From: Pectinophora gossypiella
Taxonomy: Eukaryota; Arthropoda; Insecta; Lepidoptera; Gelechiidae
Direction of reading: 5' to 3'
Assembly: GCF_024362695.1 (NCBI RefSeq)
Contig: NC_065424.1
Coordinates: 11,201,840-11,265,839, forward strand
Length of the DNA stretch: 64,000 nt
Shown: piece by piece, positions 1 to 11,700 of the stretch
How the letters are laid out: the number at the start of each line of letters is the position of its first letter
How positions within the stretch are numbered: the stretch's first letter is position 1
Notes under the pieces: generated by a model
What the model was told of the DNA's origin: nothing
Databases searched by the model: none
What the model saw: only the letters and a program-made list of their open reading frames with translations
Position numbers and translations under genes: made by a program

Positions 1-78
1 CGTTTGACCGCATATAAGTAATATAACATAACCCTCTATTTTGCTTCGCCGCAGAATTATTGACAAGTATGATAAGAA

Positions 79-315
79 TGGATGAATAGGGAGATCGGGC
101 CTTAAACCACCACGCGGGCCCAGTGCGGATTGATGGTTATTAACGACTGCTAATGCAGCCGGGACCAACGGCTTAACGTGCCTTCCGAAGCACGGGGGAG
201 CTCGAGATGAAAACTTTCTTTTTTGTGGTCACCCATCCTATGACCGGCCTTTGCGAAAGTTGCTTAGCTTCAACAATCGCAGTCCGAGCGCGTTAACCGC
301 TGCGCCACCGAGCTC
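79..315 (-). mobile_element. S3 SINE copy
   Basis: Read on the minus strand it starts GAGCTCGGTGGCGCAGCGGTTAA with a tRNA-like A box and a degenerate B box. The same sequence recurs at 13334, 20527 and 32385. Truncated at its 3' end relative to the 13334 copy. Confidence 0.75.
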
Positions 316-520
316 CTGAAATTGAAATTCTTCCGAATAGTGATGTTTAAGAGGTACCCGTGGTCGTGTGACGTGATAACCAAACTCTTAGGACAGATTG
401 GCATTCGGTACATAACATACATTACGGTCAAACCAAAACCCTCCTTTTTACTTTTGCTGCAGTCAGTTAAAAAGGTCTACTATTTGAAGTTTTTAAACTT
501 TTTATGAATAGGTTTAACAG

Positions 521-645
521 CCTCCATGGTCTAGTGGTTAGAGCGATGTGGAAATCGTCGAAATCACTTTGTGAAACTGTCCTTTGTTTGGTAAGGACTT
601 TACAGGCTAGAATCACCTGATTGTCTGAAAAAAATAAGTTGATTC
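521..645 (+). mobile_element. S1b SINE head fragment
   Basis: Begins with the tRNA-like CCATGGTCTAGTGGTTAGAGCG, lacks the B-box part, and continues with the body segment TTTGTTTGGTAAGGACTT seen in the 23411 and 29117 copies. It runs into a LINE tail. Confidence 0.7.
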
Positions 646-1000
646 AAATTCAGATTGAAAAATATCTTTTTTCAATAGGTAACATAGTTACACTTTGAAT
701 CGTCAATTTTACATACTTAACGAACGTCTCATCCGCCTAAAACTACTGCAGCTTCTCACAACCTGTATAGCCGGGGAAAAGAAGCTGCAAGAAAAACCTC
801 GGCACATGGCCCTAACGTTCTTTAAAAAAAATAAAAATAAACATAAAATATTGGCATACAATTGAATAATTTAGCTGCCTAATATCAGTTCTTAGACAGT
901 TAATCCCATGCATTCATATCTTCTAAATAATCAGTAACTTTATAATAACCTTTTTTGTAAAGTTTTTGTTTAACTACTGTCTTAAAAGACAGATTCCGTG
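646..1000 (-). mobile_element. Jockey/CR1-like LINE 3' end
   Basis: Antisense copy of the unit at 15295-15700: the end of ORF2 followed by a 3' UTR with GCTGCAGTAGTTTTAGGCGG and a terminal AATAAAGATATTTTT. 5'-truncated. Confidence 0.75.
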
Positions 1001-1160
1001 CTTCGGATTGCTTTTTTTTGATACGGCTCACCACCTATCACGTTTATCTAACAGAAAGCTCGTTGAGTCAAATCTTGCGACGGATGTACTTACTGACTAC
1101 CCCAATTGGGTTATAGTTGTGAGCTTTAGTTATGTGTTATTTCTAACGACAATACCGCAT
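1001..1160 (+). repeat. S4-type repeat fragment
   Basis: Shares CACCTATCACGTTTATCTAACAG and CTGACTACCCCAATTGG with pieces at 10861, 59395 and 60385. Origin is the tRNA-headed S4 SINE. Confidence 0.45.
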
Positions 1161-1319
1161 TTGAAATCTCATATCACAATTAATAACACAGTTATAGAAA
1201 CCATAAAAGTGTTTTTATGTTTCTAGCATTATTAAAGTGATTAAAATCCCATCTTCTTGTAGGTAAAACTGTAAATAAATATTTTATAGTAGCATAAAAT
1301 TATTATCTTCTATGCTGTT

Positions 1320-1595
1320 ATGGGAGCAAATAAAAAACATAGAACACGTTCAGCTGCTTCTCTTCCCGGGCATGTCGTAAAAACCGTCAGAGGGATTGCG
1401 TCCTCTAACATGATGGACTAATGTTATGGGCGATAGGCTGATCCCTTATCACCATAAGGTTCATCATATTATCCATCTTAGGACTTCGTATCAACAGTGG
1501 CTGCAAGTTGTCTTTGATTACTTGTGGCTCTGCCCACCCCATTTGGGATTGCGGGCGTGAGTTTATGTATGTATGTATGTATGTATGTAAAATTA
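1320..1595 (+). repeat. unnamed interspersed repeat with ATGT microsatellite
   Basis: The block TGCCCACCCCATTTGGGATTG, followed by GGGCGTGAG, occurs in related form at 45262 and 61488 (as CACGCCTGTATCCC... on the other strand). It ends in six units of (TATG)n at about 1565-1588. Family not identified. Confidence 0.45.
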
Positions 1596-1957
1596 TTATA
1601 TTTTGTTACTATTATTTGGAAAATAAATTGTATGGTTTTGTTATATATCCACTCTGCAGTCGTTGGTAATTGTAGCTACCGATTCCAAATTCACATCAGC
1701 AGTCGATGGTAGCTAATATACTTACCAATTGTCGGGGTTCCGTTAGGGTGACCCATTTTACGGATTAACTATGGATGATGTATAATGTCGAACACAATGT
1801 AAAAATTGTTAACGATTAAGTACATAAATAAATAAATAACTAGTTTTACAAGCTAGTATAGATTATAAAATTATACTAGTTATGTACTATAAAAAACCTT
1901 ACTAGGTGGTATTTGCATCTCTTCCATATGAGTTGATAACATTAATATCAAATGTCA

Positions 1958-2305
1958 AAGTGGTAGCCCAGTTGCTGGAACGCTTGCCTCTCGCTTTGAG
2001 GTCGCAGGTTCGAATCCAGCGTAGGCCGAAACCAATAATTGTCGAATTTGTTTTAGAATTCATGTTTAGATCCTAAATTATTATCACATGCTCAGAGCGG
2101 TGAAAGAAAACATCGTGAGGAAACCCACATTCCCGAGAAATGCATTTTCGTAGGTATGTGAACTAACGTGTAACGTGGGCTGGTTTTCCCTTCGCGGGTA
2201 GGAAGATCAGACAGGCAGTCGCTTCTGTGAAAACCGGACCTGTCAAAGCTTGAGGTTAGGTAAACGGACCCTGTAAAAACAGGATAATTCTAAAGACATT
2301 ATGAA
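1958..2305 (+). mobile_element. S2 (Bm1-like) SINE
   Basis: tRNA-like head GTGGTAGCCCAGTTGCTGGAACGCTTGCC, B box GGTTCGAATCC, then a body with ATCGTGAGGAAACCCACATT, GGGCTGGTTTTCCC and GGACCCTGT. The same order is seen at 25118 and 37100. It lies in the intron before the first visible transporter exon. Confidence 0.8.
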
Positions 2306-2334
2306 ATAAATATGTTTAAAAACAAAGTCAAGAG

Positions 2335-2465
2335 TATTTTAAACCTCCGAAACGCATCGTTTCCTCATGATGTTTTCTTTCACTGCTTAGCACGTGATAA
2401 TCATTTATCATCCAAACATGAATTCAAAATTGGTTTAGGCCTATGCTGGGATTCTAACATGTAAC
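2335..2465 (-). mobile_element. S2 SINE internal fragment
   Basis: Reverse-orientation piece of the S2 body (CATCGTTTCCTCATGATGTTTTC, then CACGTGATAATC). It ends about 60 bp before the exon acceptor at 2524. Confidence 0.7.
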
Positions 2466-2524
2466 CAAACTGAGAGTCAAGAGGAAATATATTTATTTAA
2501 ACATGACTTTTCTGTTTGTTTCAG

Positions 2525-2754
2525 TATGCCTGCCCATTCTAGCGTACGGAACGGCAATGGGCTGGATATCTCCTCACAAGGCTTTACTCATGGGAAATTC
2601 TTCACCGTCACATGAACCTTCAAGTGAAGAAGCTGTATCGTGGATGGCTTCCATCATGTTCATATTTGCCCCTATAGCCGTCTTCATCTACGGAGCAGCA
2701 GCAGACAAGTTTGGGAGGAAGAATGCCTTATTATGCGCATCTGTGCCTATTGCT
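2525..2754 (+). CDS. transporter exon with TM1 (part), TM2 and start of TM3
   Basis: The acceptor is a pyrimidine run ending tttcag at 2524; the donor GTAAGT starts at 2755. The exon opens with two bases completing a codon, so an earlier exon must end in phase 1; the in-frame ATG at 2503 lies in the intron and is not the start. It codes residues 1-76 of the visible protein: end of TM1 (CLPILAYGTAMGW), an extracellular loop, TM2 and the DKFGRK cytoplasmic motif. Confidence 0.88.
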
Positions 2755-5700
2755 GTAAGTTCTTTCTACCAGTCATATTCCCGTTATAAAAACTCTTTAA
2801 TAGTAAGGACACTGGCTGCTTCTATTTCTCGTTCCTCTCAGACGACGCCCTGAGCCGAGGTTCGCGCCCAACTGGGCACCCTCAGGCCTGTTGTTTTAAA
2901 CGTTGTACCGGGTGAGAGCCTTCAGCGCTCCCCATTTGTCCGGCCAAGTAGTTAATGCCATCTGCGGCAAATCTACAATAAGTCACGTCAAAAAAAAAGC
3001 TTCTCTTTTTCAAATTTTTCTTTCTTGTACTCTGGTCTTATCTGCCTAAAAGTTAGGTAACAAATCTCTTTTCACATAAGTTTTGGCCCTTTTTCTGCCG
3101 CGACAAACATGATAGGTGGTGAGCCGTATCGCCGTCTATAACGGCCTCCGTGGTCCAGCAGTTGAGCGTTAGGCTCACGATCCGGAGGTCCCGGGTTCGA
3201 ATCCCGGTGGGGAAATATCACAATATCTATATAGGACATTACAGGCTGATCACGTAAATGTCCGAAAGTAAGATGATCCGTGTATCGAAAGGCACGTTAT
3301 GCCGTTGGTCCCGGTTATTACTTACTGATGTAAGTAAGTAGTCGTTACATGAGTCATGTCAGGGGTCTTTGGCGACTCAATAGTAACCCTGACACCAGGG
3401 TTGATAAGGTTGGTAATCCTCGACACAACCCACACGAGAGAAGAAGATGATGGCCGAGCCAACTGTGTTAGTGAAAACTGCACTTAAGATAATAACTGAT
3501 GGTGCAGTGGGTCAAGTCCAGTAACGAGGTTCAAACCTATGCTCCCTGATTGAGAAGCCGGTGTAAAAAAAATATCTAGAAAATAAATTCGAAAATCATG
3601 GGTTTGGATTTGTGCTGAAATTTTGAACTTGCAACTTTACAGTGAGAGCGTTTCTCCAGCTGAGCTAATATTTATACAGGGTGTTAGTGACATCGTAACG
3701 AAAAAAAAAATGGAACGCCTATTTTATTGTACTAAAAACGATGGTGGGTGTTTTTCTTGTCGCAAATGTTTAATTAAGATTTTCAATTTTTACTGTGCCG
3801 CAATGTAAGTCGAACAACGCGCCACACAGACGCTAAACTTACGCGCGGCTACGTTACGCGTGTGAGATACGATGTTGATATCTAGGTAGGAGTTTTCATT
3901 CTCTTGTATTTAGATGCTTAGTAGTGGTTCAACGTTTAAAAATGTTGTTTGTTGAAGTAGAACACCTACTGCCACGATTTTTCACGCACGGTACCTACCT
4001 ACCAGTTATTAAAACGTTCCTAACTTATTAACAATAAAAACTCTACTCTTGCCTTACCTTAATTGTTATTCCTTCGGATGAAGTACCTAGGTAGGTACCC
4101 TAGAACATGTCACGTCACGTAGGTATGCAACATCGCGTTTCCTCCGCGGTAGGTAGGTATCACACGCACTCACAAACACAACACCTTGCTCTTTAATAAA
4201 CATCAACAATCTTCCATACTTTTGCGCAGTAAATGGTCTATGATCTCATCATAGTCGACACTACTCATTTACAGAATGAAACAAACACTCACAAACACGA
4301 AAAAAATATCCTCGAAAAACATCACGCGATTCGGGTCAAGCTTAGTATTCTGCCGTGTCACGCACAAGTCTGCTATCTTAAAATAGTCGAGTTACGAATA
4401 ACCAGTGCAAAAGGGGTTTATATCCTATGCTCTACATAGTTCAGTAAAAACATTTTAAAATTTATTGATACTTTTTGAGAAACAGAGGTTGACAAAGTCT
4501 GCTAACTTGATTTTTTTGCATGTGGGTCACGCCTAACTCATCTAACTAAAAGTTACAATAGATAGGCGTGACTACGACGAAGGCAATCCTAGCGATTCGC
4601 GACATTCTTTGTACTTCCAAACCCGGCGCCCAGGGAGGAAACACTTCCTGAATCTGAGAGAGAAGTCGAGGACCCAAAATACTTTGAACCAGGCATAAAG
4701 GGGAAATATTTTTTGGTTTGAATAAGAATGGGAAACTTCTTTAGAACAGTGATACCTGGAACCGTTGGTCAAAGGATCGAGTTTTGCAAGAACCATCAAT
4801 GGGAGGATACAATACCAGGCTGGAAAACTGTTTGTTGTGAGAAAGCATACTCAAATGTGATGAGGATGATAAGGTCTTGTGACTTTTCTTGTAGAATAAA
4901 GAATTGCAATAGATGTAACCCTGGGCTTTCATAACTGAGCAAACGATAACATCATCGCTATTAATATTATTTTTAGTTTTGATCATCAATTGCAGCATCA
5001 AAATCGTAAATAGTTCATGAGCACAGGGTTATTTTGTTTATTGCTTTTGTTCCTAGATGATTCTCGTTCGCCGAATGCGATTTTTTGTAAAACATTTGTT
5101 GAATCTTTGCTGGGTTCGGCTTCTTCTAGGGTTTTATGTATATTATACCCCCTTGGAAGCAGTTTTTGTGGTTTGTCGCGAAACGGATTCAGGTTTTGTG
5201 GACTGATGGTCTGTGTTGTCGATTTTTGTGATAATCTGTCAGATCGTCAATCTCTTTTACTCTCGAGAATTCAAGAGTTCGCTGTGCAACCGGGAACTGT
5301 ATCAGTTGCTATGAGGGTGTACCCTGGTTCCAGAGCTTTGTGTATTCTGCAGTCACAAGTGAGGACGAGTTGATTGATCTCATCATAGCCAAGAAGAGAA
5401 TTATATTTTTCTTTTGTGAGGTATAATTGTCACAATTCAAAGCCAAGTTCTTGTGGTTGCAAGGGTTGTTCAATACAGAGACAGAATGCTGATGCTGTAT
5501 TATGGACTTTTCAGCCTGCAGTGGAACTGCCTTTCTCGAAAAATAATCCTTTACGGTTGGTTTCCACATCCATAGTATGTAAATATGATCCTAAGCTAAA
5601 AGCTTTTTGGCAGTACTTTCAATTTTAACACCATCTTCTGAATATCTACGGGTTTTATATGTGGAATAATTCTATAGGCTTACAGACTTATTCCACATAT

Positions 5701-8700
5701 GAAACCCGTAGATATGTTTATAGGGCGATCTAAATAATGAAGGTACCTACTGTTGACGAGATTTTTGCTGTGGATGTGCAGGAGGCTATTTGCATGCCCA
5801 GGCTAGCTGTGGGGATTGCTGTTTTCAAGAACGTTGGTTCTGTTCATTGAGACGTTTGTCTCAAGGGTGAAATATGATACTGAGGCGAAGCAGGCGGAGG
5901 AGGCCAGTTTTTATAGTTTTATTTTCTACTTTCTTCGAGGGTTGTCCCTCGCAATAGAAAACCAAATTCCTACTCTGAAGTACAAACTTCACAGGATCAT
6001 ACATTCTTGTTGAGAGTGGAGATCCATTTTCAGCAATGATCTTCTTGATTGACTCTTCTACGCTTGTGGCTGCAAAAAGCGTAGGGAGTATGTTTCGAGC
6101 CGGTGCAAACTTCCATCGTGTCTGGTACAGTTCGTGCTTGCATAGCAGACAAGTTTTCGGGAGAGGGGAGTTATGCAGTCTAGCAGATTGTGTGGAGAAA
6201 GAGTAAATAAGTCGCCGGAAGGAACGACAATACAGACTCTTGGCCACGAAAACATTATTTTATTTTGCGACGAACTACTGGAAGGTGTTTCCAAGGGGGT
6301 GTGGTGTGCTGGCCTTGAGGATGGTTGAATTTAGTAAGGGTTCAACAGATGTTTTTAGTAAGGGGTGGTGCATGTGTGCCGATGATTTTGGAGTGATGAA
6401 AATTGTGAGGAGGAATTAATTGATTCCTGAAGGTTATGCCTAAAACATTTTTGGCTATGGCATTGTGATTGATGATTGCAAACATGCTGTTGGAATCCCA
6501 TTTTTTTTATTGTATTGAGAAGAAGTTTGAACATAATTATATATTTCACAAATATTTTTTTCTAAACGTTCATTATATTTTAGATTATTTTATTTAAAAT
6601 TATAAAATTACATAATTCTGAGCTCCTGATTGCTGATTGATGAATGTGTACGAAGCAAAAAAAGTATGTCAGGGTAGAAAAAAAGGAATTCCCAACTTGT
6701 ACATTAATATTTCCAATTTTGTAGATATCAAAATTAAACTAAGTACTTAATATAAATATTTTCCTTGTATCCATTTCACTTAGTCTACTCAACCCGGGCT
6801 ACCCCAAAAAGCAGTCTTTATAGAAAGCTTGTAATGATCATCTCTTACAACTAATAATTAGCATAGATAGATTAACGTTATAATAACAAACCGGCTGCAT
6901 GTGCCAAACTCTGCTAACTTAATATAGCACAGACCGCGTGACCACATTTCTATGGAAGAGTGGTCATGCACAACTCTTAAACTCGATTTAAATAAAAACT
7001 ATTATAATAAAGAAAAAAATCAAAAGTGCCTGTTATTCAGAGTACATTTTAGAATATTTTCTGATATTTTGATGACAGATATTTCACTTAATACGAACTA
7101 TACAGACGATTAACTGAAAAAAACTTTAAAGGCGATTTACTCAAAACAGCATTTTTTGAGATAGCAGAGATTCGTATGACACGGCAGTATTCGACTGAGC
7201 GGAAGCGCGCGGCGGCGGCGTTAGCGCAAAGCATCAAAGGCGCCGACTAAGGGCGCCGACGACGCACTGGCCGCGGCCGAGTCGAGCCGACGACTAGAGA
7301 GAGAGAGAGAGTATGTTTATGGTGCAAGTGACAGAGAAAGAAATAGTATCTGTTCGTATGCCTACTTTATTGGCGAGCGTTGCCCTTGACCCGTGCGCCG
7401 GCTATTCACCTGCGCATAGCTGAAGTTGTAGATACGTTATTATTATTATTGATGACATTGATAAAATTTAATAATTAGTAATTTTTATTTGTTTGTTTTA
7501 AATGTGCGTTCTATGCAGCTTAAAACACAATATGGGACTGAAAAAAATCTATTTTTTTTATTAATTTGGCGACAGGAAACTTCACTTGATACCTATCAAC
7601 TCAAAGAAATACCTAGTATCTGTTCGTAATGCCTACTTTATTGGCGCGCGTTGTCCTTGATCCGTGAGGCTATTCACGTCCGAGTATCCATCAAGACAGA
7701 TCAAACAAGCCCTAACTCGGAGGTCTTGCGTCCCAGGATCCTTTAATTATGTCTTAGAACCTTCTTGGCCTATGTGGTCCAGTGGTTGAGCGATGGGATG
7801 CGGAGGGTCCGGGTTCGTATTCCGGTGGGGACATATCACAAAAATCTGTTTATAAGGCCTTTGGTTGGGACGTTACAGGCTAATCACCTGATTGTCCGAA
7901 AGTAAAATGATCCGTGCTTCGGAAGGTACGTTAAGTCGTTGCTCCCGTCTACTAGGTACTTATGTAAGCACGTAGCCGTTACATGAATATTGTACACAGA
8001 ACAGGATAGGTTTAATTAGTTCTTTACTGATGATTTAACAATGAGATTTAAAACTACGAATAACTTAGTACTTAGTACCTCGGTACGGTACCAACATGTA
8101 ACAAGAAAAATAAGATCACTCCACTCGGACAATTTTTTTCTTTGAACATGCCGACATTGCCTACGCGGCGGAGTTGCCGAACTATCGATAGGTAGATTAT
8201 CAATTGTTGAACTTGAAAATTGTCTAAACTATCGAAAGTAGTGATAGTACATTTAGATCGATACTAGCGATAGTACCGATAGGTCTTGCTTTGTAACAAT
8301 AATGGGTATTGATCTAAAAGATTTATTTATTTATTTATTTTCGATTTTTGTGTAGCGAGGTTTTGCGTATGTACTTACATACTAAGTTGGTGGATGGTTG
8401 ACATAGTAGGTAACTAATTACCTAATCTGTGGTGGTTGTGTTAGTTGGTTGTTAGTTATTCTAATGACAACAAAGAATACAATTATTTACTGTTTCAACT
8501 GTTTTAGGTAGATAATGGCCCTGATTCCTATGAGTAAATGAATGAATAACCCGGTCGAATCAAAAAGGTATCTCGCTGGTAACTTAATTCTGTCGGTTGT
8601 TTTAGATTTCTGCTTAAAATTGACGTGTATTCCATAAATTTTATGCCTGTTGATTATCCGTCCATTTAAGAATAAGAATAAAATAAATTTATAATTTACG

Positions 8701-11700
8701 ATAGACAGAGAAAGAAATAGGATCGGTTCGTAGTGCCTACTTTGTAGGCCGCGCCGCCGCCGCGCCGCCGGCGTGCGGCGCGGGGCGCGCGGAGCGGGGC
8801 GTGTTGAGCGGGGCGCGCGGCGCGGTGCGTGTGGCCGTTGACCCGTTCGAGCAGCTGTTGTCTCCATTACATCGAAAATTTTCGATAATTTGTCATTATT
8901 GTTTTTTTTATTGAAATTTGGGTTCTATGCAGCTAAAAGCACAATATGGAATTGAAAATAATTAAAAACAAAACTCAAAATTTCATGAATTTTGCGACGG
9001 AAAATTCCACTAGATATTAACTTAGAATCATGGTCTGAATCATCCCTTTCAGTATTCGTTACGATGTCACTAACACCCGGTATATTTTTAATAAATATTG
9101 TTTCTAAAACAAGGTTTCTTGTTAATGGTTTTCAAAAGGGTATAAACATTTTAGCATTTTCATTCACGTGAAATTAGTTTTCTGCGAACCAAGCATGGTG
9201 GAGGTATATACAGGGTGTTAGTGACATCGTAACGAAAACTTTGAAGGATGATTCAGGCCATGATTCTGAGTTGATATCAAGTGGAATTTTCCGTCGCAAA
9301 AGTATGGAACAGAAAATAATTTAAATAAGCTCTAATATTTTCATGACTTCTCCGACAGGAAATTCCACTTGATATCGACTCAGAATCATGGTCTGAATTA
9401 TCCCCTTCAGTATTCGTTACAGTGTCACTAACACCCATACCTACTTGTATGGCTACTGTATACATGTACTTGTATGGGGTGTAAGTGACATCGTAACGAA
9501 TACTGAGAGGGATGATTCAGCTGATTATTCTGAGTTAATATCAAGTGGAATTTTCCATCGCAAAAGTATAGAATTGAAAATAATTTAAAAAAACTAAAAA
9601 AATAACATGAATTTTGCGACGGAAAATTCCACTTGATATTAACTCAGAATCATGGTCTGAATCATCCCTCTGAGTATTCGTTACGATGTCACTAACACCC
9701 TGTATATCATTAACAATAAGCAAGGTAATATCAAATTCTGCACAATGTTTTCTGAAGCCTTGTTAAATCTTTGTCATTTCTCCGAATATTTCATTTTGTG
9801 AACAATGTTTTATCTTCATTCGTAAACAGTAGGTATGAAGTGAAGCGATTTGAATGAAAGCGAACCCACAAAGAAGTTTGCTCGTTCGAATTATTTATGC
9901 GTATAAAAATATCTGGGATCTTTATTGATTACTTCTTTTATTTTGGCATTGACGTCATCATATCCCTGGAGAAATAAAGCTTTTGAGTTTCACTTTGATC
10001 CTGTTCAGGCTGTGAGAAGATGCAGTAGTTTTAGACGAGTCTTCTTTTAGACGATTGAGACGTTTGCCATAAAGTATACCTGTTTACAACATGTTAACAT
10101 ACGCTTACTTTATCCCATTTAGGCCAATCAAATGTACGTCTATCACAAGATGAACTAAGTATCCACGCCTCGTCAAGAAATCAGAAATCAAATATTAATT
10201 CTAGATATGGGTACATTAAGTTGGTAAAAGTAGGTACAGTTAATAAAGTATCTCCACATCAAAGCACATCAAGCTGACCAACCTGATAAGTGAACCGTAT
10301 CGCCGTCTATAATGGTCAAACCAGCTGTGGTAGTCTTCTTCTATCGTGTGGGCTATGAGGGGGATTGCCAACCTCATCAACCCTGGTGTTAAGGTTATTA
10401 TTGAGCCGCCAAACACTTACATCAGTAAGAAGTAACCGGAACCAACGGCTTAACGTCCCAAGCACGGATCATCTTAATTTCGGATAAACGGGTGATCACC
10501 CTGCAATGACCTAACCAGCCAGGGCTCATAAAGAGGTTTTTGTGATATGTTCCCACCTGGATTCGAACCCAGGACCCGTTACTGGACCACGAACGCCGGT
10601 GCTGTGTGTGTGTGTGTATGTGTCTGTGTGTGTTGTGTTAAATTAATAACTCATTGGTGCAATTGCGGTACGGTCACGAGCATTAATATGTATACACTTT
10701 GGTACCATGTCACATTAACTTTTTTGACAAATTGAATTGTAAGTCTCACTACATGTCAAATATGTTGGCGTGACAGAGTCCTAAAGTGGGTACATTATAT
10801 TGCTCATGACTGTACTAGGGTTCGAAGCGGCGCCCTGCGATTGAGAAGCAAGCCTATTATTATTACATTGCGTTTGCAGATGTGCGTCTGACTACCCCAA
10901 TTGGAATATAGTCGTGAGCTTCATCATCATCATCATCAGCCGTATGACGCCCACTGCTGGGCATAGGCCTCCCCCAAGGATCTCCACGACGATCGGTCCT
11001 GCGCTGCCCGCATCCAGCGGCTTCCCGCGACCTTCACCAGATCGTCGGTCCACCTTGTAGCGGGCCTACCCACTGAGCGTCGTCCGACACGTGGTCGCCA
11101 CTCCAGAACCTTTCCGCCCCATCGGCCATCGGTTCTCCTCGCTATGTGTCCTGCCCACTGCCACTTCAGCTTTGCAATTCTCCGAGCTATGTCGGTGGCT
11201 TTAGTTCTCCTGCGGATCTCCTCATTTCTGATTCGATCCAGCAGGGAAATACCGAGCATAGCTCTCTCCATTGCCCGCTGAGCAATGGAGAGAGCTATGC
11301 TCGGTCGTGAGCTTATTAAATACATAAATATTTTTCTTCTACAGCTAGGCTGGGCGGTAAAGCTTATCTGCGCTCATCCAATTGCTCTCATCGGCGCAAG
11401 AGCACTCATTGGCTTCGGGTCTGGAGGAGCCTTCGTCGTCTGCCCTCTCTACGTCAAGGAGATCAGCGAAGACTCCATCAGAGGGATGACTGGCACGTTC
11501 ATTATATTCTCACAGGTAAGTAAGAGGATCCGTGCGGAAGGTCAGGTCAGGGGCCTTTAGCAGCTAAATAATAACTAGTGATGTGCCGGATCGTTAAAAA
11601 TGTACATCCGCGGATACGGATACGGATACGGATACATATCTTTATTTTCTTAAAAAAAAGATTAAGCTTTTAGTTATTTCATTGTTATAAAAGTGATATT

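Noticed and set aside
2503..2524. ATG at 2503 as transporter start codon
   Set aside because: The bases 2503-2524 form the pyrimidine tract and AG of an acceptor; starting here would leave the protein without the usual N-terminal segment and TM1 start.
5017..5373. Secreted Cys-rich protein from the plus-strand frame
   Set aside because: Starts with a hydrophobic stretch, but codon use and the equal openness of the minus strand give no support, and no splice partner was found.
8487..8867. Arg/Pro-rich minus-strand protein
   Set aside because: It arises from the GC-rich core of a repeat and runs through a MITE-C fragment; no splice or family support.
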